A DNA stretch of 64,000 nucleotides from Molossus alvarezi (Eukaryota > Chordata > Mammalia > Chiroptera > Molossidae), in the NCBI GenBank assembly GCA_037176705.1, contig CM073888.1, forward strand, positions 46,754,810-46,818,809, given 5' to 3'. Each line of letters begins with the position of its first letter. Position 1 is the stretch's first letter. The notes below the pieces were generated by a model. That model was given only the letters and a program-made list of their open reading frames with translations, had not been told where the DNA came from and searched no databases. Shown here in pieces: positions 21,740-32,094 of this stretch. The position numbers and the translations under genes were made by a program.

Positions 21740-23885
21740 TTTAAAGCCACATTAGTGGGGACATCTAATAGTGTCAACAATAAAAATAAAGTTATTTTAA
21801 AAATAAAAAATATAAAAAGCTACATTCAGGAGGCCCCTGTGATCTTTGCTGGATCCCTTTCAGGGGAGCTGCAGATATGGAATCCAGAAGGCCATGAAAC
21901 ATCGTCCCATCACGTTAACCAAGCACCTTCTTTGTGCTCTGGAGACAGGAAAGTACAGCTGTGTATATAATTTTTGTGTCTCTGTGTGTATTTGGGGAGG
22001 TAGAGGTGGGGAAGTAGAGTCAAGAGAACTTAGAAGTCGTCTATGTCTTCAGTTGCGAGTGAGTTTAGGAAGGGGAGGACCAGGCTGGGACATCAGAAGA
22101 AAGGTACAATTTGGGGACAATTGCTGAGGGAAAGGAAAAAGTGGCTAGAGATAAGGACAAAGACGAATGAGTAGTACTGGCAGCCCAGCTGAGGGGGGGC
22201 TCATACACGTGTCATGCAGCCAGCCCCACAGTGGCCAGGCTTTTCTTGCAGCGCTGACATGGCGGGAGAGCAGGAGTCAAGGTCACAAGGTTTGGGGCAC
22301 GAAGGCCAAGCTGGCAGGCACGTGAGGCTGAAGTCCAGTGGACATAAACACTCGAGGGCCTGGTGATCAAGCAGGGAACTTGTGCCTAATGAAAGAATAA
22401 AAAGCCAGTAACACTCCGACAGGTGGAACGGACAGGCAGGGCTCAAGGGCCTGGTGAGTTGAACATTCAGGTTTGATGGGTAGAAAGAAATTAAAACTGG
22501 GATTTCACAAGATTTTTGAAGAGACAAGCGTGTAAAAATAGAGAGAGGAAAATGACTAAAATTAAAAGTTACCAAATGTCTTAACAAAGCTGGAAAAGTG
22601 ACTCTACATTTTTAAAAATGATATACTTTGCTCTACACCTCTTCTCTATATAACTTAAAATTTATACTTCGCTCTTAACATTACGTAATTTCAAGTACTA
22701 TCAGGGTATTTTCGAGGCTTGCTGTCTAAGAACCAAACTAAGAGATTCCTGTCAAGTTAATAAAGTATTTCAATTTCTGATCATTTGGGAAATTTTGAAA
22801 TTTAAGAAGAAAAAAATTTTAAAGTAAAAAAAAATTTTAAAAAAGCCTTCCAAATGAAAAGGATAAATAGCTAATTGTTCGAGACAACTACAACATGAGA
22901 CACTGCGACAAAGGTGCACTCGAACTGGATAAAATGTGACACAACCTGACACTAAGAGCTCCTTACGCACTGTCATCAAGAGTGAGAATAACACTCATTC
23001 CTAAACTTCAAATCTTTTAGACAATAATTTCACTCTACTTGAGAAGTAGTTCCCATCACCAAAGTTGACATGTGAACATTTATTTTATTGGGGGGGGGGT
23101 ATGATTCATGTGTGACTTAGAAATAGAGAACATAATTTGTTAAAAAGTAGTCCACTATCATTTTCCAATTCTCATGAATTCTAGGATTTATTTGGAACCC
23201 TTAAGAGAATTCTTTATTTTTATTACAGATTTACCTCCATGTTGACATTTCTGTTTATATAAATGTATTTGTTTTGCACTGTTTAATTTTTAATGATTTG
23301 AGGTTTAGGTAGCAAAGACACACCATGCATTCATATTGAGATACTCAGATGGCCAGATGCACCACAGCCTCCTGCTCCCCCTCTTATGTTGCTGAGGGAT
23401 CGTGAACAAGGCTTAGTCAAGGTGCCACCCTAGACTGGATTCGTTTGCTGCCTTGGTGGTAATAGGTTTTCCCCCAGTCAAAATCCACTGTGAATTATGT
23501 ACATCAGTTATAAATTTTAGATTCAGTGGGAAAACACATACAAGTTACATTGGAATGTAAGGCAAATGTCATGGTCAAGGCACAGTTACATTCAAAATAA
23601 CTGAATAAAGAGGACTGAGAAAAAATTGATCTCATTGCAAAAATGATGAGTCATAACAGCAATTGCTTTTGCTGCCTCCTCCACCTTTGGCGACATGAAA
23701 TTATATCCAAGATGATGTAAGACTTTATCAACCTGTCAAGAAGGCTGAGGTTCCCATCACAACAGCAGCCTTGCCCAGCAATGTAGGAGAGGAAGACACA
23801 GCCTTGCAGCTGGGGGTGGAGCACACTGAGCCTGGCCAGCATAGCACACAGTAAGTGCTTCACAAATATTTATCAATAAGTTTTA
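21740..23885. other. Unique or unrecognised sequence
   Basis: No clear repeat. A G run is at 23090-23099. The minus frame 22201-22587 (128 codons) has no supporting features. The strip at 21755-21815 (AGTGTCAACAATAAAAATAAAG) resembles the end of a bat L1 3' UTR, with no body attached. Confidence 0.35.
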
Positions 23886-23889
23886 ACAG

Positions 23890-24060
23890 CTCAGATCATT
23901 GTATGGCACTGGGACAGTTAAATTAATCTCTTTTGACCTCACTTTTATGGGAAATAAGGATAATAACATCTGTCTCAGGGAGTTGCAAGAATTAAATGAG
24001 ATAACTCATATAAAATGCTTATCAACAGAGCCTAACATGCATTAATCTTAGAAGACCAAA
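23890..24060 (+). mobile_element. MIR SINE
   Basis: CTCACTTTTATGGGAAATAAGGATAATAACATCTGTCTCAGGG, GCAAGAATTAAATGAGATAACTCATATAAAATGC and AGAGCCTAACATGCA follow the MIR order closely. Confidence 0.8.
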
Positions 24061-24198
24061 CATCAAGAACTATGTAACAAGTGTGTGTTGAAAAGAGAAG
24101 GCAGGTCTATAAAATATTGTATTATATAAACATTTCATTTCCCATTCCATTTTCTTTCCTTAGAGTCTCTAAAGAATCTGTAGAAAGACAGTTTCCTT

Positions 24199-24423
24199 GC
24201 CCTGGCTGGTTTGGCTCAGCGGTTAGAGCGTCGGCCTGCGGTCCTGAGAGACCCGGGTTCGGTTCCCGCTAAGGGCATGTACCTCGGTTGCAGTTTGTCC
24301 CCGGCCCTGGTCGGTCGTGTGGGTGGCAGCCACTCGATGTGTTCCTTTCACATCGATGTTTCTCTCTCTCTCTCTGTTCCTCTCTCTCCCTCCCACTCTA
24401 TCTGAACAAAAAAAAAAAAAAAA
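24199..24423 (+). mobile_element. Young VES SINE with target-site duplication
   Basis: GCCCTGGCTGGTTTGGCTCAG (A box), GGGTTCGGTTCCCGC (B box), GTCCCCGGCCCTGGTCGG, CACTCGATGTG, (TC)n, CCACTCTATCTGAACAAA and a pure A18 tail. Flanked by the exact 15-bp duplication AAAGACAGTTTCCTT at 24184-24198 and 24424-24438. The pure tail and exact duplication mark it as recent. Confidence 0.97.
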
Positions 24424-24619
24424 AAAGACAGTTTCCTTACGCTACTGGACGCATAGGAGAGGAGTATGAACAGAATCATGGCTGTGCCAAACTAAACATT
24501 TTACAGCCAAAGAGGGCTATTTTTTTTAAACTTTCTAATTATTTCAAATATGTGAATGGGGCTATAAAGTAATAAGATAGGTTTCTTTGGGTTCCTTGTG
24601 GGAATCAATATTCACAGGT

Positions 24620-25110
24620 TTTCAAGCAAAAGGTCCAGAGGGCACGGATGCATGGAACAGACTGACAGACTTCGGGGGGGGGGAGGTGGACAAGAAGATA
24701 TTAACCAAAGGACTTACATGTGCTCTGGCCGGTTTGGCTCAGTGGTTAGAGCGTTGGTCCATGGACCAGAGAGGCCCGGGTTTGGTTTCCGCTAAGGGCA
24801 CGTACCTCAGTTGCAGTTTGTCCCTGGCCCCAGTGGGGGCCGTGTGAGTGGCAACCATTTGATGTGTCTCTCTCACATTGATGTTTCTCTCTTTCTCTCC
24901 CCTCCCCCCCGCTCTATTTCAAGATAAATGCAAAAATGTCCTCAGGTGAGGATAAAAATAAAAGAACTTACACACATATATGCATAGCCCATGGACACAG
25001 ACCATAGTGTGGTAAAAGCCTGGGACAAGGCAGGGGCTGGGTGGAGAGGAGCAAGGGGAAGAATGGGGGACATCTGTAATACGTTCAACAATAAATAAAA
25101 AATAAGAAGG
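24620..25110 (+). mobile_element. Bat-type LINE-1 3' UTR, interrupted by a VES
   Basis: AGAGGGCACGGATGCATGGAACAGACTGACAGAC, a G10 run, AGATATTAACCAAAGGACTTACA, then (after the VES) TATATGCATAGCCCATGGACACAGACC, GTGTGGTAAAAGCCTGGG, ACATCTGTAATACGTTCAACAATAAATAAAA. The same module is at 32095-32275. It is 5'-truncated with no ORF2. Confidence 0.8.
24719..24962 (+). mobile_element. VES SINE inserted in an L1 3' UTR
   Basis: CTCTGGCCGGTTTGGCTCAGTGG head, GGGTTTGGTTTCCGC B box, TTTGATGTGTCTCTCTCAC, CGCTCTATTTCAAGATAAATGC and GTCCTCAGGTGAGGATAAAAA. Flanks GGACTTACA and GAACTTACA fit a short, slightly worn duplication. Confidence 0.95.
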
Positions 25111-25129
25111 AAATACTACTAGATGGTCC

Positions 25130-25380
25130 AGAATGGTCCGGGCAGCAAGGCACTGTCCTAGGTGCTGAAATACAAAGCTGAAGCAGCAGCACTCACAGGA
25201 AGACATTCATACAGGTAATCACAGAACAGTGGAGTGAGTGAGGCAGCATTCCTGTGAACAGGTGCCCCAGATCTACCCTTTGGGGCTGAGGTGGGGAGGG
25301 GAGCTTCACATGGAGGCAGTCTTTGAGGCAATGGAAGGGTTTAGGGGAAGATCAGATTAAAATACATCAAGTTTAGAGAC
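25130..25380. repeat. Ancient interspersed repeat, family not assigned
   Basis: GGCACTGTCCTAGGTGCTGAAATACAAAGCTG, GTAATCACAGAACAGTGG and GAGGCAATGGAAGGG follow the pattern of the same old repeat as 10465-10790. Confidence 0.4.
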
Positions 25381-25857
25381 TTAAATACTATATCAGTTCT
25401 ATTCTTAGCTGACTGTGCCATTCTGAGTTAGATATTTTCTCTCTTAAACCTTAACAACAAGAGAAAATTATTATGTTGTTATGAACAATCAATGTAAAAT
25501 CAGAGGACTGGGTTGGACAATCCCAATAGTTTTTCTTAGCTTTAAGATTCTCGGTATGCCTGATCATCTTCCAAATGACCCTAAAAATACCATTACACAA
25601 AAGCTCTGAGATTTTTAAGAATGAAACAGATGCTTGTCCCTATAAATCTTAAAAACTCTGTGTTGGTAGACAAAACCACCCATAAACAACAGTTTCCATG
25701 TACTGGGAATTCCCCAAATCTACTTCAGTAATGAAAGGCCACTGTAAATCCATAAAGTGGAAATTTATAACCAATTGCTGAGCACCTGTATTTTTCACCC
25801 TATATTTTAAAAGCTGCTCTCTTAGAAGTGATTATGACTCTAGGCAGGGTGAAATGT
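25381..25857. other. Unique sequence, nothing recognised
   Basis: AT-rich. Weak MIR-like scraps near 25400-25460 only. Confidence 0.4.
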
Positions 25858-25874
25858 ACTGAGCAAAGTATTTT

Positions 25875-26094
25875 ATTTTTTTGTTATTCCTCACCCGAGT
25901 ACATTTTTCCATTGATTTTTTAGATAATCTGAGTGGAAAGAAGGGAGGGAGAAAGAAAGAGAGAGAGAAACATTGATGTGAGAAAGACACACTGATTGGC
26001 TGACTCCTGCATGACCCTGACTAGGGCCAGGAATCAAACCCACAACCCTTCAATCCACATGCAGATGTTCTAACCAATGAGAAAACTGTCCAGA
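25875..26094 (-). mobile_element. VES SINE with target-site duplication
   Basis: Reverse of CTCGGGTGAGG at the left end, GAGAGAGAGAAACATTGATGTGAG, GCAGGAGTCAGCC (reverse) and a decayed head. Flanks ACTGAGCAAAGTATTTT (25858-25874) and ACTAAGCAAAGCATTTT (26095-26111) are a 17-bp duplication with two mismatches. Confidence 0.93.
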
Positions 26095-26199
26095 ACTAAG
26101 CAAAGCATTTTCAAAGCATAACTTCACATTCATATTTTTAAAATAATTGCAGAAATTAATTTTTCTACATGCCAATCAAAATGAATAACTACATTTCTA

Positions 26200-26525
26200 A
26201 CTCCTGAGGGTTCTATGCCCTAGCCTCCTACACAGATCTTCACACAGTGCCCCTGTCTCTTTAATCAGGGTCATCCCAAACATATATCTCTCAAAGAAAG
26301 GTCACCTTAGCGAAAACACCCCTTCCTCCACCTCTGACACTATATCCCATAACTTTGATCTGACTTTCTCCATTGCACTCAGCACTTTATTTTCTATTTC
26401 CCTGTTAGATGGCCAGTTCCAGTAGGGCAAATACCTTCTCTGACTTCTGTGCCACTCTATCTCTAGCACCTAGAATGATAGATACACATGGCGAGTATCA
26501 CTAAGTATTTGCTGAATGAATGAAA
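26200..26525 (+). mobile_element. L2 LINE 3' end
   Basis: CTCTCAAAGAAAGGTCACCTTAGCG, CATTGCACTCAGCACTTTATTTTCTATTTCCC, GATGGCCAGTTCCAGTAGGGCAAATACC, TCTCTAGCACCTAGAATGATAGATACACATGGCG and TATTTGCTGAATGAATGAA give the full L2 3' order. Confidence 0.85.
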
Positions 26526-26653
26526 ATGGTAGGATGCTCACTATAACTCAAATCTTTCTATTCTTGACAGGGTAGAGAAGTAAAGAAGAAAATATGAACT
26601 TCGTACTCTATCATAACATTTTAAATGTTACTAATTATAAAGAATTGGTTTAG

Positions 26654-26863
26654 TCCGGCCGGTGTGGCTCAGTGGTTGAGCATTGACCCATTCACCAAGA
26701 GGTCGCCGGTTCGATTCCCAATCAGGACACATGCCCAGGTTGTGGGCCTGATCCCCAATGGGGGGTATGCAGGAGGCGGCCAATCAATGTTCTATCTCAT
26801 TGATGTTTCCGTCTCTCCCTCTTACTTCCTCTCTCTGTGAAATCAATAAAGGAACAAAAAAAG
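26654..26863 (+). mobile_element. VES SINE, CCGGTGTGGCTC subtype, with target-site duplication
   Basis: TCCGGCCGGTGTGGCTCAGTGG head, GGTTCGATTCCC B box, ATGCCCAGGTTGTGGGCCTGATCCCC, TGCAGGAGGCGGCCAATCAATG, short TC-rich part, AATCAATAAAGG tail. The exact 13-bp duplication AGAATTGGTTTAG lies at 26641-26653 and 26864-26876. Confidence 0.97.
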
Positions 26864-27142
26864 AGAATTGGTTTAGCCATAATCTCATAATATTTTGGAG
26901 TCAGTTCAAACAGTTTCTAGAACAAAGATCTTCGAAGGTTTAGTATAGTAACTGAAATTCAACTCAATTTACATACATCCATTGACCTAATTATTGATAG
27001 TTTAAATCCACAAATCCAAAGAATTCACTTCTGTGTTTCAATGTTTCAGGAAAGCTTTTTGGCTCTAAGCTTATGACATAGCTAATGAGAAAACTGGGGT
27101 AGAATTCTAATACTTCAAATATCAAATAAAAAGGCATAAAAT

Positions 27143-27355
27143 TGCCTGGCCGGTGTGGGTCAGTGAATTGAGCATGGTCCCATGGACTGAGAGGTCCCAG
27201 TTCCATTCTTGGTCAGGGCACATACCCGGGTTACAAACTCAATCCCCAGTAGGAGACATGCAGGAGGCAGCCAATGGATGTTTCTCTCTCACATTGATGT
27301 TTCTCTCTCTCTCTTAAAAAAAAAATCAATAAAAATATATTTAAAAAATAAAAGT
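27143..27355 (+). mobile_element. VES SINE with target-site duplication
   Basis: TGCCTGGCCGGTGTGGGTCAG head, CAGTTCCATTCTTGG (degraded B box), GCACATACCCGGGTTAC, ATGCAGGAGGCAGCCAATGGATG, TC block and A-rich tail. Flanks AAAAAGGCATAAAAT and AAAAAAGACATAAAAAT are the duplication. Confidence 0.94.
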
Positions 27356-27559
27356 AAAAAAGACATAAAAATCAATTCTATTATATATTCAAAATACCAC
27401 TGGGAATGTTTTCCCCTGGCACCATGGTGAATCATTCAGTATTCTACATTTTATTAGACTTTTTATTTTCTTAGTTGGTACTTAATGAACCTTTCTTGAC
27501 TGAGCTAATACTTAGGATATACCACGGTGAAGAAAAAACATGATTGCCCACTTGGGAGC

Positions 27560-27600
27560 CACTATTAATAAACAAACAAACAAATAAAGAAACCAACCAA
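27560..27600 (+). repeat. (CAAA)n-like simple repeat
   Basis: AATAAACAAACAAACAAATAAAGAAACCAACCAA. Short and impure. Confidence 0.7.
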
Positions 27601-27689
27601 TGAAACTTGCACATATTCATTTGAGTGCCTATCCCTGTATCTTAAAAAAAAAACACAGAAAACAATGTAATGCTATTTAAGGTCACTTG

Positions 27690-27900
27690 ACAGAGTTGTG
27701 CAACCATCACCCCAGTCAAATTTTTAGAATCTTTCCACCATCCCATAAAGAAGCCTTGTGCCTATTTGCAGCAATAGATGGCTTTGAATGTGGTCTTTTT
27801 TTTTTTTTTTTTCCACTTAGCATATTTTTGAGGTACTTCCACATTGTAGCATGTACTAGTCTCCTATTTTTCTAAATTCATTTAGACATAGCTTTATCCC
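27690..27900 (-). mobile_element. LINE-1 3' UTR fragment
   Basis: GAGTTGTGCAACCATCACCCCAGTC, TTTCCACCATCCCATAAAGAAGCC, a T18 run, CCACTTAGCATATTTTTGAGG and CCACATTGTAGCATGTACTAG are the reverse of an old L1 3' UTR. Confidence 0.75.
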
Positions 27901-28189
27901 TAGGATACCACAGCTGACTATGCAACACTAATAAAAATCCAACTTTTAAATTCCAACACCTATTTTGAGTTGCATTTCCCTTTGCATGATCAACTTGCAT
28001 TTAATCTGTTACGTCACATGATAAGAAATCAATCAAATGAGCAATCAATTCAATACTAATAAATTCCCTCATTAAGATATTCACAGAATTGATTCCTCTA
28101 TCTGTTGAAACTTTCTCTGACATCATGAAAACTGGATGTTTTATCTCTTTTCCTGGCTTGGCCCCAGCATAAGACTGAGTAGGAGGTCT

Positions 28190-28575
28190 CCCTAACCAAG
28201 TTCATCTGGTCTCATGATTCACCCCTCAAGTCTATATCCATGTCCTCCAGGGCCTCATGCCTTCACCATAATTCCAGTGTCTACATTTCAAGCTGCCTCC
28301 TAACAATTCTCCTTGGACATTTTGGCGACTCAGACTCAGTATGTTGAATACATTCCTTCTCTTCACACCCACGTTTTCTTACACTGCAATATCTGCTCTT
28401 TCATTTACGTCTTTCCCTTTAATCCCTTTTACATGCTAATCCCCCACTAATCTCCCTAAAGTACATCTCTTTTCTGGTTATTTCTCTACTGAAAACCTAC
28501 AATAGTGCCCTGATGCCTAAAAATAATTTAAGCTCCTTAGCCTGTCATTCATAACTATCCAACATGCTCCCTTAT
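28190..28575 (+). mobile_element. L2 LINE body fragment
   Basis: CTAATCTCCCTAAAGTACATCTC, GGTTATTTCTCTACTGAAAACCTACAATAGTGCCCTGATGCC, TTTAAGCTCCTTAGCCTGTCATTC and ATAACTATCCAACATGCTCCC follow the L2 order, 5' of the part present at 26200-26525. Confidence 0.75.
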
Positions 28576-28584
28576 TACCTTCAT

Positions 28585-28795
28585 GAATAGGCTTTCTGTT
28601 ATTAACACCTACTAACTGCTCACTATGGGTCAAGCACTAAGTGCTGTATTGTCATTTAATTTTCAAAAAACCTGATGAGGTAGATGGTTACTGACCCAGT
28701 TTCACAGATGAGGAAACTGAGGCACAGACAAATTTGTCTAAGTCACATATCTCTTAAGAGACAGAGCCAGGATTCCAATTTAGGCAATCTCAGCC
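28585..28795 (-). mobile_element. MIR SINE
   Basis: GGGTCAAGCACTAAGTGCTGTATTGTCATTTAATTTTC, CAGTTTCACAGATGAGGAAACTGAGGCACAGAC, GACAGAGCCAGGATTCCAATTTAGG: a clean antisense MIR. Confidence 0.88.
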
Positions 28796-28901
28796 AGGTC
28801 CTGGATCCTTAACCAGCGTGGTGCAGCTGTCTCTGAGAGAAACAGGTATCACCTGACAGCCAAGAATGGTGCTGTTTTGTATCTCACAAATATCTATGTA
28901 A

Positions 28902-28905
<4 letters not shown>

Positions 28906-28938
<33 letters not shown>
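28906..28938 (+). repeat. (GT)n microsatellite
   Basis: Sixteen uninterrupted GT units. A G11 run (28971-28981) follows 33 bases later. Confidence 0.95.
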
Positions 28939-28940
<2 letters not shown>

Positions 28941-28970
28941 ATTCGCCCAGGCATGCCACACATATCCTTT

Positions 28971-28981
28971 GGGGGGGGGGG
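28971..28981 (+). repeat. Poly-G run
   Basis: Eleven consecutive G residues. Confidence 0.9.
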
Positions 28982-29065
28982 TCTTACTGTCCTGTATATT
29001 GTGCACCTAGTTTCAGGGCACATGCTGAATAGAAAGAATTGTCTCATATATCTGCAAATCCTCTT

Positions 29066-29380
29066 TTATGCGGCTGTAGATACTAGTGGCAGACTTCTGC
29101 TGAGATGTGGAAGGGGAACTTGTGTGATCCCTTCTAAAACAAGATTTAACTCTGAATGGAAAGTGAGAGCAGTGGATGTTAAATACACAACAGTTACGCT
29201 GCTACGAGAAACCCTCTGTTCAAATTTGCCCAGTGGCTGTATCTCCTCCTCCACCTGCTTTGGCTGTATGCTGTCCTGAAGATAGAGCTTTTTGACTAAC
29301 CTGTTAATGATTCTTCTCTCGAGGTCTTTATCATTCTGCACTGGAATATAGGGCCCTGATTTTATAAACTGAAGAAGCAT
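29066..29380 (-). other. Unexplained open reading frame, 104 codons
   Basis: A single open frame without an assignable repeat. The encoded protein is rich in charged residues in its first half (DLERRIINRLVKKLYLQD near residues 19-36) and has no known motif. An overlapping frame of 125 codons is open on the plus strand (28902-29279), so chance is likely. No Kozak or splice evidence. It could be a decayed retrocopy or an old LTR interior. Confidence 0.15.
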
Positions 29381-29418
29381 AGAGATCCAAGTGAGTCACC
29401 TAAAGTCACACAGTTCCT

Positions 29419-29645
29419 GCCCTGGCCTGTGTGGCTCAGTTGGCTGGAGTGTCACCTTGTGCACTGAAGGGTCACGAGGTTGATTCCTGGTCAGGACATG
29501 GGCATGGGTTGTGGGGTTGCGGGTTTGATCCATAGTTGGGGCTCATGCAGAGACAACCAATCAATGTTTCCCTCCCTCTTCCTTCCTCTATCTCTAAGAA
29601 TTAATGAAAAAGCATATCTTCGGGTGAGGATTTAAATAAATAAAT
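29419..29645 (+). mobile_element. VES SINE with target-site duplication
   Basis: GCCCTGGCCTGTGTGGCTCAG head, GAGGTTGATTCCTGG B box, CTCATGCAGAGACAACCAATCAATG, short TC block and CTTCGGGTGAGGATTTAAATAAATAAAT. Flanks AAAGTCACACAGTTCCT (29402-29418) and AAGGTCACATAGTTCCT (29646-29662). Confidence 0.95.
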
Positions 29646-29662
29646 AAGGTCACATAGTTCCT

Positions 29663-30284
29663 TAGTCTCATTAAGAAAATTACATTTTGAAAATTACATT
29701 TGCAAATTCCCAGAGGAGCACTCTGATTGACCCCCTGTGGTTCATGTGCCCATTGCCAGACCAATCACCAAATGGCATAATACAATTACGTCAATTTTGA
29801 TCAATCAATAATGACCAAATTGCAGTGGAAACAGGGGTATTTTAAATAAGAGATTGCTCTTCCCAAGGGGGAACAAAAAGAGTTTCAGAGCAGACATATA
29901 GATATTCACCCATCATGCAAACAGAAAACACTCTATGTTTTTCATTAAACAAATGGAAGATGTGGTGACATTTTAGAAATAAAATTTTTAAAGGGAAAAA
30001 ATTATCACATAGATGTGGGCCCAATACAGAGCTCTTCTGGGTTTGTGTAGTTAAAACAGAAATAGCATTGGAGGAATTACTCACCTCCACATACCATATG
30101 CTACATCAGTGAAAGAATAATGTGACTAGGGAGGAGGCATGATGTCTTACTTCACATGAAATTTAATAGAGTCTATATTTATTCGGCTCTAGATAAAATT
30201 TTGAGAACATATTGTATTTGTTGGAACATGCAAACAACAGAACATGTAATTTAGAACTTGTTTAAAAGAGACACCGGTTTGCTC
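29663..30284. other. Unique sequence, nothing recognised
   Basis: A CCAAT-rich patch (TTGACCCCCTGTGG, GACCAATCACC, GATCAATCAATAATGACC) lies at 29720-29820. It has no recognised class. Confidence 0.4.
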
Positions 30285-30450
30285 AGTGACTTGCCTTGCC
30301 TGGGAGGGAATGTGCTCACACCGGAAGATTTAAACAAAAGCTGGATGTCCATTTATCAGGAACGCTGCGGGAGGCCTTCATACTGAACCCCAGGCCGCCC
30401 TAACTGAACTCAAAGATTCCTCCTAATTCGAAGATTCTCTGATAGAATTA
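30285..30450 (+). mobile_element. L3/CR1 LINE 3' end
   Basis: CCTTGCCTGGGAGGGAATGTGCTC, AACAAAAGCTGGATGTCCATTTATCAGGAACGCTG, GGAGGCCTTCATACTGAACCCC, CAAAGATTCCTCC, AATTCGAAGATTCTCTGAT. The order (GAGGCTGGATGACCACCT..GGGATTCCTG..AATTCTATGATTCT) is that of CR1/L3 ends. Very old. Confidence 0.65.
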
Positions 30451-30479
30451 AGCTGTTCTGAGTCCCCTGAAGGGAGACG

Positions 30480-30700
30480 CATTGACAAAAGTGTCTGTAT
30501 TTGCAAATTCCAGAGCCAATAGGAGTTGATACAGAAAATACTGTTAGCTGGCTTTTCCAGTCACCAAGAATCACTGTGCTGCCATCATCTTTAAATAAGA
30601 CAGCATGTTAATTTGACCTTGCAACATTATATTAGGCAGTCATTTTTCTTCAAAAGTTTAGTTTAAGATAAGACAACCCACTGCTCCAAAGAACAAAGCC
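30480..30700. promoter_or_regulatory. Candidate conserved non-coding element
   Basis: Repeat-free AT-rich stretch with words such as GTATTTGCAAATTCC, CATCTTTAAATAAGACAGCATGTTAATTTGACC and TTAAGATAAGAC (GATA type). By texture only. Confidence 0.2.
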
Positions 30701-30814
30701 ACCGAGGAGGAGAATGAACAGTTATCATTCAGACGTAGCAGACCCAGCCCTGAAGTATGGGAAGCGACTGGACAACCAAGGCTGAGAGTGAGGGGGATAG
30801 GGGATGGAGGACCA

Positions 30815-30960
30815 GGCTCTGGCAGGGGTTCTGCCTTCTACAAGGATCAGCGGGGGCTCGCGTAAGTCACTTAACTTGCTTGTTTTACTCATCTATAAGA
30901 GATACTCAGGCTGGATCCTAAGGTCACTTTCAACTTTAATATTTCTCTAAATTATTCCAT
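30815..30960 (+). mobile_element. MIR-like SINE
   Basis: CGTAAGTCACTTAACTTGCTTG, TTACTCATCTATAAGAG, CAGGCTGGATCCTAAGGTCACTTTCAACTTTAATATTTC. A MIR core is joined to a 'GATCTCTAAGGTCCCTTCCAGC' type 3' end. Confidence 0.55.
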
Positions 30961-31267
30961 GTGGGCAAAATACAGCTTGAGATAACAATGTCAATGACAC
31001 AAAATACCCCAGACAAATGGAATGTGGTAGCCAATCAATTTTCAACTATACTACATGTGGAAAGCCACTCAAAGGAAAGAAAAGTAAAAGTGTAGTGATA
31101 AAACAAGCAAGTTTGCCCTGCTTCTATATAACTGACGTTTCTTCTAATTCGTTTGGGATTTCTTGAGTCAAACTAAGTACAGGCAAGGTTTAAATCATCC
31201 GATATCTCACATTCAAGACCTGTCAATTCAATGATCACTGTTTTTAACATAGAAATAAATGGCTTTT

Positions 31268-31519
31268 TGCCCTGGCTGGTTTGGCTCAGCGGTTAGAGCG
31301 TCGGCCTGCAGACCGGAGAGTTTGGTTTCCGCTAGGGGCACGTACCTTGGCTGCAGTTTGTCCCTGGTCCCGGTTGGGGTTGTGTGGGTGGCGACCAGTT
31401 GATGTATTTCTCTCACATCGATGTTTCTCTCTCTCGCTTCCCCCCATTTTCCCTCCCGCTCTATTTGAAGATAAATGCAAAAAAAAAAAATGTCCTCAGG
31501 TGAGGATAAAGAAATAAAT
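31268..31519 (+). mobile_element. VES SINE with exact target-site duplication
   Basis: TGCCCTGGCTGGTTTGGCTCAG head (copy slightly deleted before the B box), GGTTTCCGCTAGGGGCACGTACC, GTGTGGGTGGCGACC, CGCTCTATTTGAAGATAAATGC, A12 and GTCCTCAGGTGAGGATAAAG. Exact 15-bp duplication AAATAAATGGCTTTT at 31253-31267 and 31520-31534. Confidence 0.97.
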
Positions 31520-31534
31520 AAATAAATGGCTTTT

Positions 31535-32090
31535 ATGCTTGTAAACCTTGGAGGGTGAGGACGACCTATAAAATGTGCTGCCCTTTCTCCTTCCATTCCT
31601 CTCGTCCCCCCTCCTTCCTCCCTCACCACCACCACAGGCCAAGGAAGGCAACATCCCCTTTGGAACTGTGAGTGTTCCGATTCGCACGCACGGGAGCAGG
31701 GATCGACCATCTTCCAAAGCATGTGTGAAAGTTCTCACTCCATCCCTGTGGCGCCCTCATCAACAGAGAGAATCCTAATGAGATGTCGATTCCGGGAAGC
31801 AGAAAGGATGTGATTACATGAATTTCCAAAAATAAAAGAATCGCGTTAATAATACTTTAACTAGTGAGAATACATTACTTTAACTAATTACCCACACCAA
31901 TTCCAAAAACACCTCGTGCTACCTACACCTTGGGGATTTCATTTTTCTCCAAGACATGTTTTTTTCTTCCCTCCAAGAAGGACAAAATGCAGGGCATTTT
32001 TCAATAAATAAAAGTAAACAGCCTTCTTAAGTGAGTAGCCCTCTTAAAATGTAGTTTAATGAACAAAATAAACTGACGAACAAAACAGAT
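31535..32090. other. Unique sequence
   Basis: Nothing recognised. 31570-31640 is pyrimidine-rich (CCCCCCTCCTTCCTCCCTC). The overlapping frames here are shadows. Confidence 0.4.
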
Positions 32091-32094
32091 CCAG

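Noticed and set aside
24199..24290. tRNA gene suggested by perfect A- and B-box-like motifs in a VES head
   Set aside because: It is the 5' part of a SINE with tail and target duplication. The cloverleaf is not closed by an acceptor stem and there is no terminator directly after it.
31228..31722. 164-codon minus-strand frame
   Set aside because: Most of it is the antisense of the VES at 31268-31519.
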